A model generated the notes under the pieces. It saw only the letters and a list, made by a program, of their open reading frames with translations, did no database searches and had not been told where the DNA came from. 64,000 bases of DNA from Setomelanomma holmii (lineage: Eukaryota; Ascomycota; Dothideomycetes; Pleosporales; Phaeosphaeriaceae), in contig ML978287.1 of NCBI GenBank assembly GCA_010015745.1, positions 1 through 64,000 of the forward strand. The letters run 5' to 3'. This document shows, piece after piece, positions 44,562 to 56,262 of the stretch. Both the position numbers and the translations under genes were made by a program. The stretch's first letter is position 1. Every line of letters begins with the position of its first letter.

Positions 44562-46384
44562 ATGTCCGCTGCCAATGGAACTAGCAGCCATGCACAGAGT
44601 GAGGTACCCCTCAATCGTGCAGAGGAAGTCGAAGACGTAGGTGCCGTTTCCATTTCTGCATCCAGGATCTGTTCCGACTATTCCGATTATGGTGGAACCA
44701 CACAAGTTGCATCCTCGCCATCCCACCTGAAGCATTATGGCTGCAGCAGAGGCAGCCGTTTATCAAGGACGCTATGACTTAGAGATACTGACACACGTCT
44801 CAGCTCCTCACATCGATTCAGAATCTGATCATCCCCTTCATTGCCGCAGCCGATGAGGATGCGAAGACCAAGCATACTGGCCATGGGCTACAGGTCAAAG
44901 GGGGAGGTCCAAGAACGACTTTAGTAGAACACCACCCTCCCAAGAAGCTGGAGAGTATTTTGCAACAGGAGATGGAGATCAATGAGGCGGCTGGCGGCAA
45001 AGATGGCCTGCTAAGCTTGGTGGAGACGATTCTGAAGTACAGTGTCAACACTTGGGACCAGGGGTTCTTGGATAAGCTGTATGGAAGTACCAACGCTGTG
45101 AGTAACACTGTTCGAAATTGAAATTCACAGTTTCTGATATATTATCAAGGTTGGCTTGGTCAGCGAACTGCTTCTTGCAACACTGAACACTAACGTAAGT
45201 CTTCACTACATGCGGTTCCACATTTCACCATGACTGAGGCTCAAAAGGCACACGTATACCAAGTTTCGCCCGTCTTGACTCTGGCTGAAAAACGCACAAC
45301 AAAATATCTAGCCTCAGTTTTCAAGCTCCCCAGCTCAACAGCCGGCGGCATCAGTCAGCCTGGCGGGTCTGCGTCCAACGCGACCGCCATTGTGGTCGCT
45401 AGGAACACTCTCTATCCCGAGACTAAGACTAATGGCAACGGCGATCGAAAGTTCAAGTTGTTCACCTCTGCGCATGGGCACTATAGTGTAGAAAAAGCAG
45501 CCAATCTATACGGCCTAGGAAGTAAGAACGTCATATCCGTGCCCGTAGACAAGGCGGGACGAATCATCCCCTCTGAGTTTGAGCGCTTGATCAAGGAAAG
45601 TAAAGGCCGCGGCGAAACACCGTTTTTCCTCAACGCAACAGCCGGCACCACCGTATACGGCTCATTTGACCCATTCGAGGCCCTAGCAGGTATCTCCAAG
45701 AAGCACAACATGTGGTTCCATATCGACGGATCCTGGGGCGGTCCCGTCATCTTCTCCACCGAGCATGCGGCCACACGCCTGGCCGGCGCCCATCTCGCAG
45801 ACAGTATCACGATCAACCCACACAAAATGCTCGGCGTGCCAATGACTTGCTCGTTCCTCCTCGGCGCAGACATGAACAAGTTTTACCGTGCGTTAACCCT
45901 ACCGGCAGGATACTTGTTCCACAATGCTCCTGTCACGAATGTGGACAATATATATGATTTGGCCGATCTAACACCACAGTGTGGTCGACGCGGCGATGCT
46001 CTCAAATTCTTCCTCGCGATGCAGTATTATGGCTCCACGCACTTCTCTAAGCTTGTAGCGAATGGGTTTTCAAACGCAGAATACCTCTTGGCTAGGCTCA
46101 AGGCCAATGGAAACTTCGTTACAATCAACCCAGAGCCATTGCCGTGTATGCAAGTGTGCTTCTACTATGCGAAAAACGGAAAGTTGAACGACAACGCGGA
46201 CACGAATAGCAAGATGACAGCGGACATTGCCAATCGGCTGATCAGCCGCGGATTCATGATCGACTATGCGCCTGGCGAGGAGGGCAAGTTCTTCAGAGTT
46301 GTGGTGAATGGTGGGACCAGGAACGGCACGTTAGACGGCTTGGTCAAGGCTCTCGAAGAGACGGCAGCTGAGCTGGGTTACTAG
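44562..46384 (+). CDS. Group II PLP-dependent decarboxylase (GAD/CSAD-like)
   Basis: Exons 44562-44636, 44804-45097, 45150-45194 and 45248-46384 total 1551 nt, 516 residues, with phases matching. Family motifs are SQPGGSASNATAIVVAR, SAHGHYSVEKAA, NATAGTTVYGSFDP, WFHIDGSWGGP with the cofactor Asp, and TINPHKMLGVPMTCS, where Lys331 (codon 45824-45826) should bind pyridoxal phosphate. The C-terminal part has QCGRRGDALKFFL. It decarboxylates an acidic amino acid such as glutamate, aspartate or cysteine sulfinate; the sequence does not tell which. The first intron is 167 nt and stays open in frame for 46 codons before a stop, which could mislead gene callers. Confidence 0.9.
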
Positions 46385-46824
46385 GTTCGATAGAGCTGAA
46401 ACTTATAGCGTGAAGCCAGAGCCCGTCTGTTTGCAAAGTATGATCAGCAGTAAACTTGCGACTGAGGAGGCTCTTCCAACAACCAATTCTTGGCTTCGCC
46501 TTCCCATCTGCACCATGGACAACACTTCAACATATTCTCGCGGTCAGCACAACAAAGTAGATCACCAGTGTCGTAACATACTTCATTCATCTGAGATTCG
46601 GATATCTATACTACATGATGTTTGTTTTATGATCCATGATGGCGCAGAAATGCCCAATGCACACTATGCAGTGGTTGGTGTCCATGATGAGTGATGAAGG
46701 AAGCGATATGCATGACCGTCTGCATGACAAACACTCCTGAGTGCTCCACTTGATGCGGTCGCAGGATGTGCTCGAGGGTCGGATCAGTCGGCCGAGATGC
46801 CTTCGAGTGTTGAAGACAAAGAGG
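46385..46824. other. Convergent intergenic region
   Basis: 440 bp between the decarboxylase and GH17 3' ends. Nothing recognised. Confidence 0.5.
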
Positions 46825-48252
46825 CTACATGATACCCCAGTAGCGCTCGGCGTTGAATGAGGATGCCCAGTCTGTCTTCCAAGTCGAGTCGAAGGCGTTG
46901 TGGAAGAACATGTCATGATCGAAGTTGTTGCGGATGGACTGCAGCGCAATGCGCTGGTTCTCAGGCGAGGGAACGGCCTTACCGTTCGGGTCGCCTTGGT
47001 GAGGCCAGCCAGATTCGGTGACGACAACGCGCTTGTTGTTGCAGGCGTTCGCGACAAGTTGGACCTGAGACTTCACGAACTTCCCAGCATCCTGAGCCAC
47101 GGTATTCGAGTCAAAGAAAGCGTGGCAGTTGATCATTGCGATATCGGACGCATCGCAAATGGCAGGGTTGTCTGTAACAAATATATATGTGGTCAGCAAT
47201 AGTTTCGCATGTTGACAGTGCCTGGATTGACACATGGTGGCATCCTACCAATGGTTGCTGGGACCGTCTCCACTGCGCCTACGGGTCCAGTATAGCCCAA
47301 GCCTCGGAGCTGACCTCGCGCACGGTTGATTGCATTGACAACATCAGAGACAGTCATATCGTGATCATTGACGCGCTCATTCTCAACAGAGAAGAGAGAC
47401 ACAATGTCCCATCTGCCTCCAGAATATTGATCGATAGCATTCTTCCAGGTCTGGATCACCTGGCCCAAATCCTCCCCGTTTCCTTGGTTGCTGAGGTAAG
47501 CGCCTGCCATGAGCTTCTGATTGAGTCTCTGGGCATTCTGGACGGCAAGCGGGATCTGATTGCAGTCCATACCGTAGATGCGCACAGCTTTGAAGTCCTT
47601 CATCCTATCGAAGTCATCGGCAATCTCCTGGTCGGTTTTGCAACGAGAGTCCTCCCCGGTGCCAGCAAACGGGTCATATGTGACGCCCATGCCAAGGCCA
47701 CCGCTGTTATCGGTTTTCTGAACAGGGACATCGGGGGCCGTTGACGATGACGGAGCTGGAGGTGGCGCGGATGGCGACTCAGAGCTAGGCGCCGGCGGAG
47801 GAGTCTGAGTGGTCTGGGGCGCCTCAGAAGTCGTCGATACGCGGTTGATCTCAACAGACGTGGCCAAGCCAAACGAGGGCAGCGCAGACAAAGGCGCAGG
47901 AAGTGGAGCTGGCGCACTTGACGAAGAAGGAACTGGTAGGGCTGGAGCTGGCTCTGTCGTCGGCGCGGCAATGCTTGAAGTTGTCGAAACCACGGCACTC
48001 GGAGTGCTTGCGACCTCACCGGGAGTGGAAGTTGTGTAGGGGACGCCATCGACGTCGACGTAGACAACCACGTCAGCGACCGTCTCAGTGACATAGATGA
48101 CCTCGGTGACCAGAGCGCGCTTTTTGACTGCAGACTGTAAATCATTTCGTCCATTTAGTGCCCACTTAGAGAAACTTACGGAGGGGTCGGCCACTGGCGG
48201 CCCCCACAAGGAGTCCGGTGACAAGGCCGCTTGCCAGAACGATAGACTTCAT
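46825..48252 (-). CDS. GH17 cell-wall beta-1,3-glucanase/transglucosidase (Scw4-like)
   Basis: Exons 48252-48180, 48127-47249 and 47171-46825 give 432 residues. Exon 1 encodes a signal peptide (MKSIVLASGLVTGLLVGAAS). Just after the first junction is KKRALV, a likely Kex2 site. A Pro/Ser/Thr-rich linker of about 130 residues follows. The GH17 domain has GLGMGVTYDPF, FKAVRIYGMDCNQ, FSVENERVNDHD with the likely acid/base Glu, NCHAFFD and VVVTESGWPHQGD with the nucleophile Glu. The second intron (77 nt) was placed by VPATIDNPAICDASD. It is probably exported and attached to the cell wall, remodelling glucan. The Scw4/Scw10-like subgroup is a judgement from layout. Confidence 0.9.
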
Positions 48253-50546
48253 GGTGAGAATGAAGCGAATGTTATGGAATGCTAGCTGCTAATGTAAGGC
48301 GAATGTGATGATTGCGACTTTGAAGAGCCTCGGACTCTGCGGGTGGTGAAGAAATGAGAGACTGCCCTGCAGTGAGAAAGAGTCGGGCTGGCCGAGTGAA
48401 GAAGCTTCAAACTAAAGGCGGTAGGGACTGTGGAGGGGCTCGTGAAGGGGAGAAAGTGTATGCAAGGAAGAGGCTCTTTTGTGTTGGTACCTGAGCGTGC
48501 CTGCCGCCAGGAAAACGCTCTGGCGCGCCTTGGCGTCAACGCAGGCAGCGACGACGTCACGTAGGGAAGATGCGGTCGGAGCGTCGAGTCCTTGGGCAAA
48601 CGGCTCTATAAGGCGAATGTGGGGTGAAACCGCGATTCGGTGGTAAAATGAGGTGCAGATGCTGAAACACCAAAGTGTGCCAGGGAGCTATGAAGTGAGG
48701 AATTTGGAAAATGGGCGCAAGAACTTGTACAGACTGGGTAGCGAGTCCGAGTAGAGAAACAATTGACTCTTACAGTGCTCATGGTAATGTCCTTCATTCA
48801 ATGAACCAGAGCATGACTGTCTACAGTCGCGCTTCGAACAGACACCTGGTACTACAAACGACCCCAACCAGCGATGAACGATGGCGGGCGAACGAAGCAG
48901 TAGGTTGCAACCAGGCGAACATGGGGGCCTCACTGGTCGCTGTCGCTCGTATCCGCACGATGTCACATGGTGCCGTGGCATTGCTGAAGTACGCTTCGGC
49001 TTCAAAACTGTTTAGAGAGAGACAATCGAGCCGACATCGTTCGTAAGACGTAGAGAGCGAAGTGAAGAAAGGAATGAGGCGGCGATGGTCAAGACAAAAC
49101 AGGAGACCAAGTGCGCGAGCTGCACTTCATACAACAACCCGGGACCTTGGCTGAGAGTGTAGAGGTTGACAAAAGAGTGTACGTGATATTGACGGGACTG
49201 GAGACAGCACGAAAATGTCATACCCACATGCAGTTCGCCAGCTGGTTGTGCATAGAACAATCCATTGTCATCTTAGCGATGCAATCCTCGAGTTCCGTGC
49301 CTATGCAAGCTCTCGCTCCGGGCAGAGCACCTATACGACGTATTGTGACGATGAATGGCGCAGAAAACGCAAACATGCATGGTGGTCAGTGAGGATGATA
49401 TGTGTCAAATGCATGACTTCAAATTGGTGCAGAAGGTGCGTGTGCAGATGAAGTGTAGTCAAGGTTGCGTGCGAAAAGGAGAATCCAGAAGCGCGAAAGC
49501 GGGGCACGTGTTCCACAAACTTCGGGCGACATTGACGGGCTTGTCAATCGCGGGGCAGGCTGCATCTCACGTTTCACACAGTTTCTATTATAACAACAAA
49601 CCGAGCGGAGGACCGGAAACTCGAACGGTGACAAGAGGTGAGAGCGCGTAGCATGGAGGAACGCAACAAGGTCAGAAAGAGGCAAACGCGCGCGACTCAA
49701 ATGCTCAAGGTCTCGCTCACGCCACTGCGCACGTCCATCGCCCGGGCGATTTTCCCGTTCGCTCGAATCGCAATCACAGCCATTTCACGCAAGGACCACC
49801 ACCTGCTAGCTTCGAAATTCAGAGGCATGGCACACGCAGCGTTCCTGTGCTGACCCAACTTGTGACACAAACCTACTCTGAGCTATATATTATTTAGTTT
49901 TGAACTCTCCTTGTGCAGTGCGAGGATTTGTACGAACTCATTTCTTGCCTTTTACCAGAAGTGACCGCGAGTCCCGCACAATACTGCACTTACTCAATCT
50001 TTGGAACCAAACTGTCGTGGGTTCGACCCATGCTTTTTGCCATTTTTTCTGCTCCTACGTGACAATGGAACCGGTGTCATTGAACTTGATGCAGCTGCCT
50101 GTACACTTTTGCTGGCTGTGGTTGGCGAGAAATTTTGCTTTCAGTGGCCAACTTTGTTAAGTGCGCGACTACTTCTCAATTGACTTAGAAAGTGCGGCAA
50201 GCAGTGAGTGACGGCAGGGGGTATATAGTACGAAGGTTTAAGCGGACTCGTTGCATTACGCCTTGTAGCATGTGTCGCCATATATGAACCCAACGGCCAG
50301 TCAAGGTAGATGGAAATTACCAAAAGCCTCACCTTATTCGAGATGTTCGCTGATATGCACCACGATGGGGGTGACAAGTTACCGCACCTTTCTACCTTAG
50401 TCTGGCTACAGTAGAAGGTCTAACGCATGTTCGCTGGCTATTAGTATGTTGATAGATGTGCTATGCTGTCGACGTGCATACTCAGTCCACTAGTGGAAGA
50501 GCATTGGTGTATACTTTTTCTATGTCATATCGTACAAACTCTCCCC
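48253..50546. other. Longest gene-free stretch in the window
   Basis: About 2.3 kb between the GH17 start and the GUP1 stop. It holds the GH17 promoter, and its nearest 200 bp upstream of the start are GA/CT-rich. Several ORFs of 60-110 codons have no domain. A TTCGA-containing hairpin near 50012-50032 is not a convincing tRNA. Nothing else recognised. Confidence 0.45.
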
Positions 50547-52607
50547 TCAACATTTCATCTTGATACCCCTTCTCTTCTCATTCTCTCTCCACTCGAACAT
50601 GAACTGCGCTCCACAGAACAGCGCAAAACACGCTGTCCAGAAGAAAATCTGTCCCTCCCATGTCCCTATGATATTCTTCACAAGGCCCTCAAGCCCATCC
50701 AGGCCCAATGCGAAGCCGACCAGATTCGCCGTCATGAGCATCAGTATTTCGCCAACAGCGCCGAGACCACAAAGCCAGCGGTATGCGTCCGGACTGTTCT
50801 TCCATTTGCGCGCAGGGAATATGTAGGATGCCAGAATCTCGGGTAGGACGAACAACGTAACGAGCCAACCCCACATGAGCAAGCGAAGTTGAATATCGTG
50901 CCAGATTGCGATGAAAGTGAAGACGGTGAGGTAATTGAACACGATTCGCACTTTGCCCCATAGACCTGGCATTGCACTTCCGCCGAGCGGAATGTACAGA
51001 TACCGTAGCGTCCATTTGTTGAAGCTGCGATGCCATCCACGCCAGAACTGCATGACAGAGTAGTTGTCGCTCATGCAGCGGACCATGTTCTCGGGAGCAT
51101 CGATGCCGTCGAGCAGGGCCCAAAGGCGGAAGAAGCGCCAAGGGATCAAGAGTTTCAACCAAATGTGTTTGAGGTTGAAAAAGCCCAGCATGCTAAGCTG
51201 AGCGGGCGTATACTGTGACCAGTCGGGCTTGGCGTGGAAGATGGCGACCATGTACATGTAGTGAATCATGATCTCCATGGTGAGCAGAATAATGATGAAG
51301 CGTATGGCATACATCGCGGTACGTTTGGGAGTGATGCTGTGCGGCTTATATCGTTGTTGTGCGATCCAGTCGTTGAAGGTCACGATCGGACCAGCGAGGT
51401 AAAGCGGTGAGTACATGGTGTATGCGAAGTAGTTACGGAACGAGAAGTCTTGTGGCTTGGCCGGAATAGTGACACGATCGCGCTCGGAGAGGTTCGAGGG
51501 ATCTAGTTGCTTCTTCTTGCTGTTATTAGCTTGATCAGCAGAACGGAGATAAAGCAACACACCTCAATGGGACTGCCAGCTCGCGAATTGAGACTCCAAT
51601 AATAGTCAAGATTGAAGCTGACCAAACGAAGGATGGTGAACTTGAAAAGAACCTCCCACCGCGACATTAGGCCGCCATAGCTGTCGAGAATATGGCCGAA
51701 GTTCGTTGCAGACTCCCCTTTCTCGGGTGTTGTTGCGGGTAGAAACTTATTGAAAATAGTTGCGTACGAGTAGCCTTTGCTGAACTCATTCGCGAACAAC
51801 GTCCCGACAGCGAAGATCCAGGACGCGGCCGGTATGTACCGCCTTGGCAATTTGGTCGCAACGCAGTAATTTGCATACAGAATCGCCAGAATCTTGAGCG
51901 TCGAGAACCCATGGAGAGCGACGAGGAAGATACCTGCAAAGATAAGATCAAACGAGACGCGTTGGTTCAGACGAGCATCTGCTGCAGCTGAGGCCGTCAA
52001 GCCCATTGTAAGGCCTCCATTGCTGGTCGATGGTCGCACTTGTGTGTATGTGTCCGCCCGCCAGAAGCTGTCATATGCTCTACGAAACACAGGGTGAAGC
52101 AAAACAATGGCAAAGAGAGCAGGTATATTCTGCCGGAATCCAGAGTATTGTTGATCGGTATTGTCCTTGCGCGGTCAACATATGCTTTGGAGCTTGCGGG
52201 TTTCAGGGGCACTCACGACTTCACGGCCCGGAATCCATCCATTCTCAAGCAAATGCGAGAACTTGGAATAGTTCGGATGCGAGGCTTTTCTGGTGAGCAT
52301 AGAGCCATCTATCTACCATGGCTGCCGACCAACCTTGTGACACGTCAAGCACAAGCTTGAACATCATGAAGACGGATGCTGAAATGACTACATAGTAGAC
52401 GTAGAATTCTGGCGTGTTCCATAGCCGTGATTGTGTACTATCGCCGGTTAGTTTGCCCTTCTCACGCCCATTCTGCGTTGGCAAAGGTCCTGCCGGGTCA
52501 AGCTCCGCCTCTTTGAGAGCTTCCCTCGGCGGTACCGTGGCAGGTACGACGAATCGAGTGTCGAGTGTGTCGAGAGAGTAGAGTTGGCGAACGAAGTTGA
52601 GTCCCAT
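50547..52607 (-). CDS. GUP1: MBOAT O-acyltransferase Gup1
   Basis: Exons 52607-52334, 52284-52217, 52165-51563 and 51515-50547 give 637 residues in phase. Introns are 47-51 nt. The N-terminus reads MGLNFVRQLYSLDTLDTRF, then a first membrane helix YVYYVVISASVFMMFKLVL and the conserved SHPNYSKFSHLLENGWIPGR. Many membrane helices follow. The MBOAT core has QFWRGWHRSFNKWTLRYLY and the catalytic-type His in FIAIWHDIQLRLL. Gup1 remodels GPI anchors in the ER by adding a long acyl chain, and was first described in glycerol uptake. The first intron end (AAAAG) was chosen because it keeps DVSQASHPNY. Divergent from ARP4. Confidence 0.92.
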
Positions 52608-52898
52608 TTTGCTTCCGATGCAATCTCTTCATGTTATACGTGTTTGTGACCCGACAAATGGCAGTCTCGACGAGTTGCGGGGCGGCGATGCGAGGGGCTG
52701 ATGCGGAGTGAGGATGAACGTGTTCGCGACCGCAACTTTTGAGTTTCGCGATGCGACAGCTTCCTTCCAACACCAACACCAGAACCCCCGTCGCCACCCT
52801 CAACACCACTTGACAGCCTCGGCACAACGCGTCAATTGGTGATTTAAACAGCACATAATCCATTTCAGAGGTTCGCGCAGACCGAGAAGGCTTGCGGG
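52608..52898. promoter_or_regulatory. Divergent promoter region, GUP1 and ARP4
   Basis: 291 bp between start codons. No specific element recognised. Confidence 0.45.
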
Positions 52899-54360
52899 AT
52901 GAACATTCCGAACTCGTCGACTGCGCCAGCTGCAGGCGAGTACGCTGGAGGTATTGAGGACCCCACCAAGCTCTCCAATGCTCCGAAGCTAATCTAAAAC
53001 CACAGATGAGGTGTCCGCGATAGTACTAGACCCCGGTTACTGGACAACACGCGCCGGGTTTGCTGGCGAAGACGTCCCCAAGTCTGTCTGCCCGTCCTTC
53101 TACGGCCAAAGAGACACCGAGTCGGACACGCAACACTATTTCGGCGAGAATGCCATTCATAATCCGCTTGGCGATCTGGATATCAAGAACTACTGGGGCT
53201 CGGACGGGATTGTAGAAGATTGGGACACGGCGACGAAGCTCTGGGAGTACGCCATCACCAACAGACTTACAGGCACAAAAGCCACCGATCCGACAAGAAA
53301 CGGCCTTAACGATGGTACTAACACGAACGGTGATGCTATGGAGGTGGACATTGACGCGCTAGACAACCAAGAAAAGCCACTTGAGGAGTCTCCTCTTCTC
53401 GTCACAGAGCCCGGTTGGAACAGCGCAAAAGCACGGGAAAAGTACATCGAGATTGCCATGGAGGATTGGGGTACGCCTGCTTTCTTTCTGCAAAAGACGG
53501 GCGTGCTGGCTGCCTTTGCGTCGGGCAAGGCTTCGGGCATCATTATCGACGTAGGCGCATCACATACATCTGTCACGCCTGTCCTCGATGGCATGGTTCT
53601 ACGAAAAGGCGTGCAAAAGTCGCCGTTGGCGGGAAACTTTGTGTCGAACCAGATTCGACACATCTTCAAGCAATCTGCACCAGAGATACCGCTCACACCG
53701 CACTATCTTGTTAAGTCCAAGACACAAGTTGACGCTGGCGCCGCAGCACAAGCCACATACAAAACATTCACCACTCCTCCCACCGACTCTTTCCGACTCA
53801 ACGAAGAAGAGCGCGTTCTGACCGAGTTCAAAGAATCCGTGGTTGAGGTATGGCCTGGTCCTGGTCGCTTCAGCAACGGCACGAACGAGGAAATCGCAAA
53901 GAACACTCCCGGCCGACCCTTCGAGATGCCCGACGGCTGGAATCAAGTCTTTGGCGCCGAGCGCTTCCGCGCCGCCGAAGGCCTGTTCGATGCTTCTGCT
54001 GCCTTGACATCCGAGTCCTCACCACGACCCAAAGACGACCAAACGATTCCTAAACTCGTACAAGCTGCTGTGCTATCCGTCGACGCAGACCAGCGCCCGC
54101 TGCTACTCGGCAACATTGTGGTTACCGGCGGGTCAACGCTGCTGTACAAATTCAACGAGCGCCTCAACTACGAGATCAACAACATCTATCCAAGTACACG
54201 CAACAAGCTGATCGCACCAGGCAGCGTGGTGGAAAGGAAGTATGCGGCCTGGATAGGTGGCAGTATACTCGCGAGTTTGGGCAGCTTCCATCAATTGTGG
54301 ATAAGCAAGAAAGAGTATGAAGAGCACGGTGCCAGTATTGTCGAGAAGCGATGTCGGTAA
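52899..54360 (+). CDS. ARP4: Actin-related protein 4
   Basis: Exons 52899-52950 and 53006-54360, with a 55-nt intron, give 468 residues. The junction restores EYAGDEVSAIVLDPG, the Arp4 start, with the actin-fold phosphate loop WTTRAGFAGEDVPK. Further signs are IIDVGASHTSVTPVLDG, GNIVVTGGSTLLYKFNERL and AAWIGGSILASLGSFHQLW followed by SKKEYEEHGASIVEKRC, all typical of nuclear actin-related proteins. An acidic insertion near 105-135 is Arp4-like. Arp4 is shared by the NuA4 acetyltransferase and the INO80 and SWR1 remodellers. Confidence 0.93.
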
Positions 54361-54848
54361 AGGGAAGCGGTTTCTGCGGTTGGACTTTGTACGTTTTCGA
54401 TTGAAGTTTCTTTGATCTTAGCCGAATTGAAGCACAATGGCGCTATGGCAGAAGCAGCAAATGGGTACGGGTAGGAGTCAGAGACAGAAACACGGAGATT
54501 GCTGCAAAGTCAATTTCAGTACGTCGGTCCGAAGTCCCGCTCACTGGCGATAATTCACATTCAAGTTGGAAGATATCGCTCCGCATTTGGTGTCTAAGTG
54601 GTCTTTCTCTGGAAATTGTGCAGGACCCTATGTCATTCACGGATCATCTTGTTGCGCGCTTCTTTGTCCGATACTTCACCGTTGCAGCCAGGCTAGTAAC
54701 GTGAGAGGGGATTGGGTATCGAGTGCGTGGTCGTGATTACATGCCTTCTGTCTGTTCGACTACCGGAGGGGCTCGATGGACCTCATCGGGTTATAGCACA
54801 TGTCTTCATGCCCGTAACGCCGTATACGCATCATCCAGCCACGCCGCT
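54361..54848. other. Convergent intergenic region
   Basis: 488 bp between the ARP4 and PUP1 3' ends. Nothing recognised. Confidence 0.5.
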
Positions 54849-55755
54849 CTAAGTGTCCAAGTCCATCGTCTCCGCGGTAGCTGTGACGCTGTCGTCCTGC
54901 AGCTCAGACACGGTGACGTACTTGCTGATCTCCTCCTTGGTGATGATCTTTTCGTTCAGGACCGCGGTAGTACCCTTCTGGAATCTGTAGTTCCGCTGCT
55001 TCGGCTGCCTCGTGTTGGGTGTCTTGTAGTTCCGCATCAGCGTTGTCTTCTCCTCTGTGATGACCGCCACATCAACGTTGCTTCCTGAACCCAGGTCGTT
55101 CCAGATACCAGCCTCGATCGCATTCGCGCACAGAGTGATTGCATCCTCTCTCGACAGATCTGACTTCCACTGTGTCTCAAAGACGGACATGGCGGCCAAA
55201 GATCCAGAGCCCATGGTCACGTACGGCAGCTTGTCAGTCGAGCCGTGAGCGTGGACGGTAAAGAGATGTGCCCCGGTGGGGTCAACACCCGCAATAACGA
55301 GGTATGCGCCGATGTGACCTTGGTGGCGGAAGAGATGCTGCTTGAGCATGGTCATGCATGTTACCACGCGGGGTTTGCGACCGGTAGAGAGGGCGTGCAG
55401 TTCGAGGTTGGAGGAGATGATGGCGGTTGTGAACTCGGTATCTGCGGCGGTACCGGCACCGGCACACCAGATGTGAGGGGAGATGTAATGGAGCTTCTCG
55501 CAGTTCTATCGAATGTGTCAGAGATAGCTGTCCCTCATTGCCAGAATCATTGCTGCGCTGGCGGCCATGTCCTCGGCGTACCTTGTCTGCTACTATGGGA
55601 CCGCTGGTGGCTCGTGTGTCTGCTGCAATCACCACGCCGCCGTTGAAGAGACAGCCCACAATGGTTGTTCCCGTGCTCGTCGCCTTGGGTAGCGGAACGC
55701 CCTGGGCGTGGAGGGCAGCATTGCGGTTGTGGTTGGAGAAGTCGAAGCCGCCCAT
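54849..55755 (-). CDS. PUP1: 20S proteasome beta2 catalytic subunit
   Basis: Exons 55755-55582 and 55505-54849, with a 76-nt intron, give 276 residues. The N-terminal propeptide of 29 residues ends ATSTG, and self-cleavage before Thr30 would expose the catalytic threonine (TTIVGC). The other active-site residues match: Asp46 (Asp17 of the mature form) and Lys62 (Lys33) in ADKNCEKLH. IWCAGAGTAADTE, GHIGAYLVIAGVDPTG, TMGSGSLAAMSVFE and GIWNDLGSGSNVD are classic beta2. The C-terminal extension that wraps around beta3 is present. It provides the trypsin-like activity. Divergent from NUP159. Confidence 0.95.
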
Positions 55756-56262
55756 GGTGTCGGTCCGAGGCTATGCAGACGGAGATATCTTGATGAAAGC
55801 TGCGGAAGCTTCGGTGAGACTTTCGTGGGCTAGGACGGTGGCAGGATGGTCGTTGGTGAGGCTGCGGCGATATAGTGTAGGCAGGTGTGGTTGCGTAGCT
55901 GTCGTACCTGCCTAAGCTCCAGATGCTTGGCATGTCTAATCCCTGCAACTTTGTTATGGACCCAGCTCCGCCGCGACGAACGTGAATTCGCTTTCAGCCT
56001 GCGGTCGCGTGCTTGCCGCTCTGCTATTGTGAGCGCCAGGCACTAGCATTCTTTCACGGTACTCAATAAAAGCTTCAAGCTCTTCCGCCCGAGCCCGCCA
56101 CGGCTCAACCCACGCTCCTTTTCCACGTCGACATCGACATCGCCTGTGCACGCGCGCTCTGCCTCCGATGAGCTCGCTCGGACGCTGAATCGAAAGACAC
56201 CATCGCGAGAGAGTCTCCGTCCCAGCTTCGTACGCGCCAGACTCTCCTCCGCGTTCCACAAC
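55756..56262. promoter_or_regulatory. Divergent promoter region, PUP1 and NUP159
   Basis: 507 bp between start codons. The NUP159 frame is open back to 56146 without an in-frame ATG. No proteasome-element (Rpn4-type) box was clearly found. Confidence 0.4.

Noticed and set aside
50005..50040. tRNA T-arm-like GGTTCGACCC hairpin
   Set aside because: The stem pairs poorly in the standard register, and no matching acceptor, D or anticodon arm was found upstream.
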